Of a stretch of 17,378 bases of DNA, positions 14,160 to 17,378 are shown one piece after another. Numbering within the stretch: the first letter of the stretch is position 1; every line of letters begins with the position of its first letter. The position numbers and the translations under genes are program-made. This DNA is from Methanobacteriaceae archaeon (GTDB lineage: Archaea; Methanobacteriota; Methanobacteria; Methanobacteriales; Methanobacteriaceae). The notes below the pieces were generated by a model that saw only the letters and a list, made by a program, of their open reading frames with translations, had not been told where the DNA came from and ran no database searches. The stretch is from contig JADGNH010000030.1 of the NCBI GenBank assembly GCA_017883605.1, positions 1 to 17,378 on the forward strand, written 5' to 3'.

Positions 14160-15764
14160 TTAGCCTTCCCAATCCGGCAAAGGTATACCCTCCTCTCTAT
14201 CCACCACCACCTCAATAAGGTAAGGCCTGCTTAACTTTAAAGCTTCTCTTAATGCCCTGTAAACATCTCCGGGTGAGTTCACGCGCCGAGCATAAAGGTG
14301 ATAGGACTTTGCCAGCTCCACAAAATCCGGATTTTCCAGTTCCACCTGGTAGGTGCCTCCATAATAAAGCTCCTGCCACTGTTTTATTATTCTCAGGGAA
14401 CTGTTGTTTAAAATACAGATAACAACAGGCAGATCAAGCTGGGCAATGGTTGCCAACTCCTGAGAGGTCATCTGAAATCCCCCATCCCCCACTATGGCAA
14501 CCACACTTTTATCAGGCCTTGCAAGAGATGCACCAATAGTTGCGGGGACTGCATATCCCATGGGTCCGAATCCTCCTGAAAAGATGAGTGATGACGGTTC
14601 CCTCACCATCTTAAGGAGGGTGACCCAGGTGGTGTGGGTGCCGGCGTCGTTTACTATCAGAGAATCTTCCGCAGCATCCAGTATTTCCTTTATGGCCTGC
14701 TGAGGTTTTATAGGGATATCATTGTAATCTGTATCTATATCATAGGATTTTGAATGTTTCTGAATTTCAAAAAGCCATTTTTCTGTGCTTTTAAGTTTTA
14801 GATGTGATATTTTTTCAAGAAACTCTCCAACATCCTCCTGAATATTAAGATCACCCTTCAAGACATTTTCATCAAGGTTCACCTGAACTATCTCACAATT
14901 TCCAATCCCCACCCTGGTTCGCTCTGAAAGTCTGGAGCCCAGGATCAGGAGGACGTCACAGTTTTTTCCTGCGAAATTCGCGGCATCTGTGCCTCTAAGA
15001 CCCAGCATACCCAGGGAAAGAGGATGGTCTTCTGGAACAACTCCTCTTGCCGGGTAGGTGGTGGTGAGGGGAATTTCATGCTCTTTTAGAAATTTTAAAA
15101 GTTTATCCACCGCATTTGACCAGATTATCCCTGCCCCTGCAAGGATCAGCGGCCTCTTTGAGTTTTCCATAAGGGAGATTGCACTTTCCAAGTCCCTGAT
15201 ATCAGTTTCAGGGTAAAAACTAACATTTTCATTGATTAAGGACGGTTCAACCCCCCTATTCAACACATCCCGTGGAAAATTAAGGTGAATTGGTCCTTTT
15301 TTACCATTCTTAAGCATTTCTATAGCTTTTTTAAAATTTAGAATTCCCTGTTCTGGTTCTTTTATATTAAAAGTTTTAAGGGTTAGGAATGAGAAAATTC
15401 TAGAGATGTCTATCTCTTGAAACACGTTTTGGCCTTGAAGTTCGGTGGACACATCCCCAGTTATAACCAGGAGGGGCACCGAATCTTTATAAGCAGTCGC
15501 CACCCCCATGGTGAGGTTCAGGGCTCCAGGACCGCCTGATGCAACACAAACTCCGAATTTCCCGGATGCTCTGGCATAAGCATCTGCTGCGTGGGCTGCA
15601 CCCTGTTCATGACGCATGAGCACGTGTTTTATCTTAGATTTTCGCAGCGCATCGTATAGGGGTAAGATCTGCTCTCCTGGATGTCCAAAAATAAATTCCA
15701 CCCCTTCTGATTCTAAAATCTGAACCAGGGCATCTGCACATCTCACGATAGGGTCTGAGGTCAT
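14160..15764 (-). CDS. Acetolactate synthase-like thiamine diphosphate enzyme (IlvB paralogue)
   Basis: The three ThDP-enzyme domains are present in a 534-residue protein. The Pyr domain has FGHPGEQILPLYDAL and the catalytic Glu53 in MRHEQGAAHAADAYARASGK. The central domain has PLILAGAGIIWSNA. The PP domain has GDGGF (426-430) leading to NN (453-454), the metal-diphosphate motif. FQEID, HPLSLGMLG and KQWQELYYGG follow true acetolactate synthases closely, but GLRG replaces the usual GMHG, and no ilvN regulatory subunit is adjacent. Acetolactate synthase, or a related 2-oxoacid decarboxylase/synthase, is possible. The frame is open to a TTG at 15821. I chose the ATG at 15764 because homologues start about ten residues before this domain and a TATA-like TTTAATAAATA lies 21-31 bp upstream. 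Confidence 0.82.
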   Translation of the reverse strand: MTSDPIVRCADALVQILESEGVEFIFGHPGEQILPLYDALRKSKIKHVLMRHEQGAAHAADAYARASGKFGVCVASGGPGALNLTMGVATAYKDSVPLLVITGDVSTELQGQNVFQEIDISRIFSFLTLKTFNIKEPEQGILNFKKAIEMLKNGKKGPIHLNFPRDVLNRGVEPSLINENVSFYPETDIRDLESAISLMENSKRPLILAGAGIIWSNAVDKLLKFLKEHEIPLTTTYPARGVVPEDHPLSLGMLGLRGTDAANFAGKNCDVLLILGSRLSERTRVGIGNCEIVQVNLDENVLKGDLNIQEDVGEFLEKISHLKLKSTEKWLFEIQKHSKSYDIDTDYNDIPIKPQQAIKEILDAAEDSLIVNDAGTHTTWVTLLKMVREPSSLIFSGGFGPMGYAVPATIGASLARPDKSVVAIVGDGGFQMTSQELATIAQLDLPVVICILNNSSLRIIKQWQELYYGGTYQVELENPDFVELAKSYHLYARRVNSPGDVYRALREALKLSRPYLIEVVVDREEGIPLPDWEG

Positions 15765-15784
15765 TAAATGATATATGGTCTTTG

Positions 15785-15795
15785 TATTTATTAAA
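15785..15795 (-). promoter_or_regulatory. Candidate TATA box for the IlvB-like gene
   Basis: TTTAATAAATA on the minus strand is 21-31 bp from the ATG at 15764, the spacing expected of a leaderless archaeal transcript. No ribosome binding site is present for either possible start. Confidence 0.4.
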
Positions 15796-15842
15796 TCTGA
15801 TGAATCCAGAAAAACCGTCAAGAAATCTAAGAACAGTTAAAG

Positions 15843-16025
15843 ATGAATCCCAAAAGAAGATTGAAATATCTAAAACCCATTAAAGATGTACCTAAAAATC
15901 AATTAAATTATTAGATTGCAAGACCATATAATACAACAGTAGCAACTTGGGATGAGAATGAACCAGTTGTTAGATTGTCAAGTGAGTCAAAATTTTTAGA
16001 ATATCTATGGAGGGATGTTAAATGA
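15843..16025 (+). pseudogene. Small ORF interrupted by an in-frame TAG, overlapping the next gene by ATGA
   Basis: From the ATG at 15843 a frame runs 23 codons (beginning MNPKRRLKYLKPIKDVP) to a TAG at 15912-15914. It then stays open in the same frame for 36 codons to a TGA at 16023-16025. The second part is protein-like (TWDENEPVVRLSSESKFLEY). Its TGA overlaps the ATG of the phosphatase-family gene as ATGA, the usual mark of translational coupling. The ribosome binding site GGAGGGATG of the downstream gene lies inside the end of this frame. No ribosome binding site precedes 15843. I read it as a small gene broken by a nonsense change, or two tiny ORFs; I cannot assign a family. TAG is an ordinary stop elsewhere in the window, which argues against recoding. 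Confidence 0.4.
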
Positions 16026-16912
16026 GACTGGCAACTTTTAATTGTGAAAACCTTTTTGCTCGTTATAAATTCAGACAAAATGTTGATCCTACCGGATCTG
16101 ATGGTTTCACCACAAACGAACTGGCATTCAACTTATTTGATGAAACTGAGAAAAAGATTACCGCCCAAGCCATTAAAGAGGTAAATGCAGATGTAATTGC
16201 TTTACAGGAGATTGAAAGTTTTTCAGTTCTGGATCATTTCACATCAGCCTATCTAAAAAAATTGGGTTATCAGCACAGTATTCTAATTGCTGGTCATGAC
16301 CCCAGACACATTAATGTCGCAGTTTTGAGTAGGTATCCTATTACTTCATTAAGAACCCATAGAAATGAAAGGATCGACTCAAAAAGGTGGCTTTTCTCCC
16401 GTGATTGTCTGGAGACAGAAGTTGAAGTAGAGGGTAAAGATTTGATTTTGTATGTGAACCACTTAAAATCCATGATGGAAGGGAGGGAAAAAACTAAAAA
16501 CCGCCGAATGGAACAGGCCCAACGTGTAATGGAGATAATGGAAAGTCGATGGAAGGAAAAGGACTTTCAAGGTAATTTTGCGGTGCTGGGGGACCTCAAT
16601 GACTATCCAAGCGGAGGCACCAGTTTAGACTTGCTGCTACAACATCCGGGATTGGAAAACGTGGTGCAGAGGCTGCCCCCAGAGGAACAGTGGACACACT
16701 TTTATGCAAAGAAAAAAGAATACCAGCAACTGGATTATATTTTACTTTCAAAGTCCCTTGCACAGCTTAACCCAGAAAATCCAGTTATCATGAGGAAAGG
16801 GATGCCAAAAAGGGCAGAGAGATACACCGGTCCCCGTTTTGACGGAGTTGGTGAAGATAGACCTAAAGCATCAGACCATGCCCCTTTAGTTATAGACCTT
16901 AATCTGGAATAA
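16022..16912 (+). CDS. Endonuclease/exonuclease/phosphatase-family hydrolase
   Basis: The 296-residue protein belongs to the DNase I-like EEP superfamily of Mg2+-dependent phosphodiesterases. It has the expected active-site order: MRLATFNCENLF with Asn7/Asn10, DVIALQEIES with metal ligand Glu63, YVNHLKS with His147, VLGDLNDYPSGG with Asp191 and Asn193, QLDYILLS with Asp238, and KASDHAPLVIDL with Asp285-His286. No signal peptide is seen, so it acts in the cytoplasm. The family includes DNA repair nucleases, sphingomyelinase-like and inositol phosphatase-like enzymes; the sequence does not say which. The GDLNDYP...DYIL pattern is closest to the generic nuclease/phosphatase group. GGAGGGATG precedes the ATG, and the start overlaps the stop of the interrupted ORF. 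Confidence 0.9.
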   Translation: MRLATFNCENLFARYKFRQNVDPTGSDGFTTNELAFNLFDETEKKITAQAIKEVNADVIALQEIESFSVLDHFTSAYLKKLGYQHSILIAGHDPRHINVAVLSRYPITSLRTHRNERIDSKRWLFSRDCLETEVEVEGKDLILYVNHLKSMMEGREKTKNRRMEQAQRVMEIMESRWKEKDFQGNFAVLGDLNDYPSGGTSLDLLLQHPGLENVVQRLPPEEQWTHFYAKKKEYQQLDYILLSKSLAQLNPENPVIMRKGMPKRAERYTGPRFDGVGEDRPKASDHAPLVIDLNLE

Positions 16913-16915
16913 AAT

Positions 16916-17029
16916 CCAGTCTTAGGAAGATCCCAGTCTTAATTGAATAAAGTCCTGTATTAATGGATAAATTCCCAGTCTTAGGAAGATCCCAGTCTTA
17001 ATGGGAATAATTTCAGTCTATGGAATATT
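16916..17029. repeat. Degenerate tandem array with an exact 28-bp duplication upstream of acs
   Basis: Bases 16916-16943 and 16975-17002 are identical over 28 bp, 59 bp apart. Within them the shorter unit CCAGTCTTA recurs at 16916, 16933, 16975 and 16992, with weaker copies near 16951 (AGTCCTGTATTAATGG) and 17014 (CAGTCTATGG). The array fills the spacer between the phosphatase-family gene and the acetyl-CoA synthetase gene, so it covers the promoter region of the latter. Confidence 0.85.
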
Positions 17030-17049
17030 CTGATACACGAGGAGATAAA

Positions 17050-17378
17050 ATGCCAGGGAAATTGGATACTTTACTCCATGAAAAGAGGGTTTTTAAACCT
17101 TCAAAGGAGATAATTGAGGAAAGCAACATTAAAGTGTGGATGGATAAACACGGTATTGAAGATTATGACCATTTACTACAGAGAGCCTTGGAGGATCCGG
17201 ATTGGTTCTGGGACGAGCAGGCAGGGGAATTGGATTGGTTCCAACCATACCAAAAAGTTTCAAAATGGGATCCACCCCATGCAGAGTGGTTCCTGGACGG
17301 TAAATTCAACATCGCCCATAACGCCCTGGACAGACATGCTGAAAGCCCCATGAAAGATAAAATAGCGTATATCTGGGA
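17050..17378 (+). CDS. acsA: Acetyl-CoA synthetase (AMP-forming), N-terminal part, cut by the window end
   Basis: The first 109 codons are present. They include KPSKEIIEESNIKVWMD, the WFWDEQAGELDWFQPYQKV block and the hallmark WFLDGKFNIAHNALDRHAES of the N-terminal domain of AMP-forming acetyl-CoA synthetases. The enzyme makes acetyl-CoA from acetate, ATP and CoA through acetyl-AMP, which serves acetate assimilation in hydrogenotrophic methanogens. The adenylate-forming core and catalytic Lys lie outside the window. The ribosome binding site GAGGAG stands about six bases before the ATG. A related acyl-CoA synthetase (propionyl, for example) cannot be excluded from this part alone. Confidence 0.88.
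   Translation, partial: MPGKLDTLLHEKRVFKPSKEIIEESNIKVWMDKHGIEDYDHLLQRALEDPDWFWDEQAGELDWFQPYQKVSKWDPPHAEWFLDGKFNIAHNALDRHAESPMKDKIAYIW

Noticed and set aside
15765..15821. Extended N-terminus of the IlvB-like protein from a TTG
   Set aside because: No ribosome binding site, the extra residues do not look like the family, and the extension would overlap the TATA-like box.
6686..16025. Amber (TAG) recoding, for example by pyrrolysine, to explain the two frames that continue past TAG
   Set aside because: TAG also ends nadA, the 62-residue gene, the 127-residue gene and the radical SAM gene, and in-frame stops follow soon after in those I checked. TAG is a common normal stop here, and Methanobacteriales are not known to use pyrrolysine.

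Overview
The window looks like a piece of a mesophilic, AT-rich methanogen chromosome, most likely Methanobacteriales and probably Methanobacterium. This placement is inferred from gene content, because no search could be run. The main evidence is an archaeal Orc1/Cdc6 initiator, an MptE-type enzyme of methanopterin synthesis, an inteinless archaeal RtcB with archease, TATA-like promoter boxes instead of bacterial -35/-10 pairs, T-run terminators and GGAGGT-type ribosome binding sites. TAA, TAG and TGA are all used as ordinary stops.

Layout. The first 6.7 kb is all on the minus strand: a two-domain glycosyltransferase (50-1807), a polytopic membrane protein of unknown function (1903-2904), quinolinate synthase NadA (3088-4002), a 6-oxopurine/methylthiopurine nucleoside phosphorylase (4187-4975) and the RNA ligase RtcB (5198-6643). 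Archease, the activator of RtcB, lies upstream on the same strand (6953-7396). A 62-residue membrane peptide on the plus strand (7766-7954) carries what looks like a variant class III (pilin-type) signal peptide. Then come a Cdc6/Orc1 initiator (8041-9168, minus), an unknown 127-residue protein (9535-9918, minus) and MptE (10291-11052, minus). MptE is divergent from a class V aminotransferase (11144-12292, plus). The aminotransferase converges on a B12-binding-type radical SAM protein (12484-13836, minus) across a T-run/A-run terminator zone. An IlvB-like thiamine diphosphate enzyme without a small subunit (14160-15764, minus) follows. The right end holds an interrupted small ORF coupled to an endonuclease/exonuclease/phosphatase-family protein (16022-16912, plus) and the N-terminus of an AMP-forming acetyl-CoA synthetase that runs off the edge (17050-17378).

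Most genes are housekeeping and form no long operon. The clear functional pair is RtcB with archease (tRNA splicing/RNA repair). NadA serves NAD synthesis, the phosphorylase serves purine/methylthio salvage, MptE serves the C1 carrier tetrahydromethanopterin, and acetyl-CoA synthetase serves acetate assimilation. I see no mobile element, CRISPR array, tRNA or rRNA.

The unusual content is mostly between genes. Many spacers hold their own private set of short, degenerate direct repeats, several with periods near whole helical turns (about 10, 20, 21 and 31 bp). One spacer upstream of cdc6 holds a markedly GC-rich repeated and palindromic block that could be a structured RNA or protein-binding array. 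A 60-codon reading frame that overlaps the phosphatase-family gene by ATGA is broken by one in-frame TAG.
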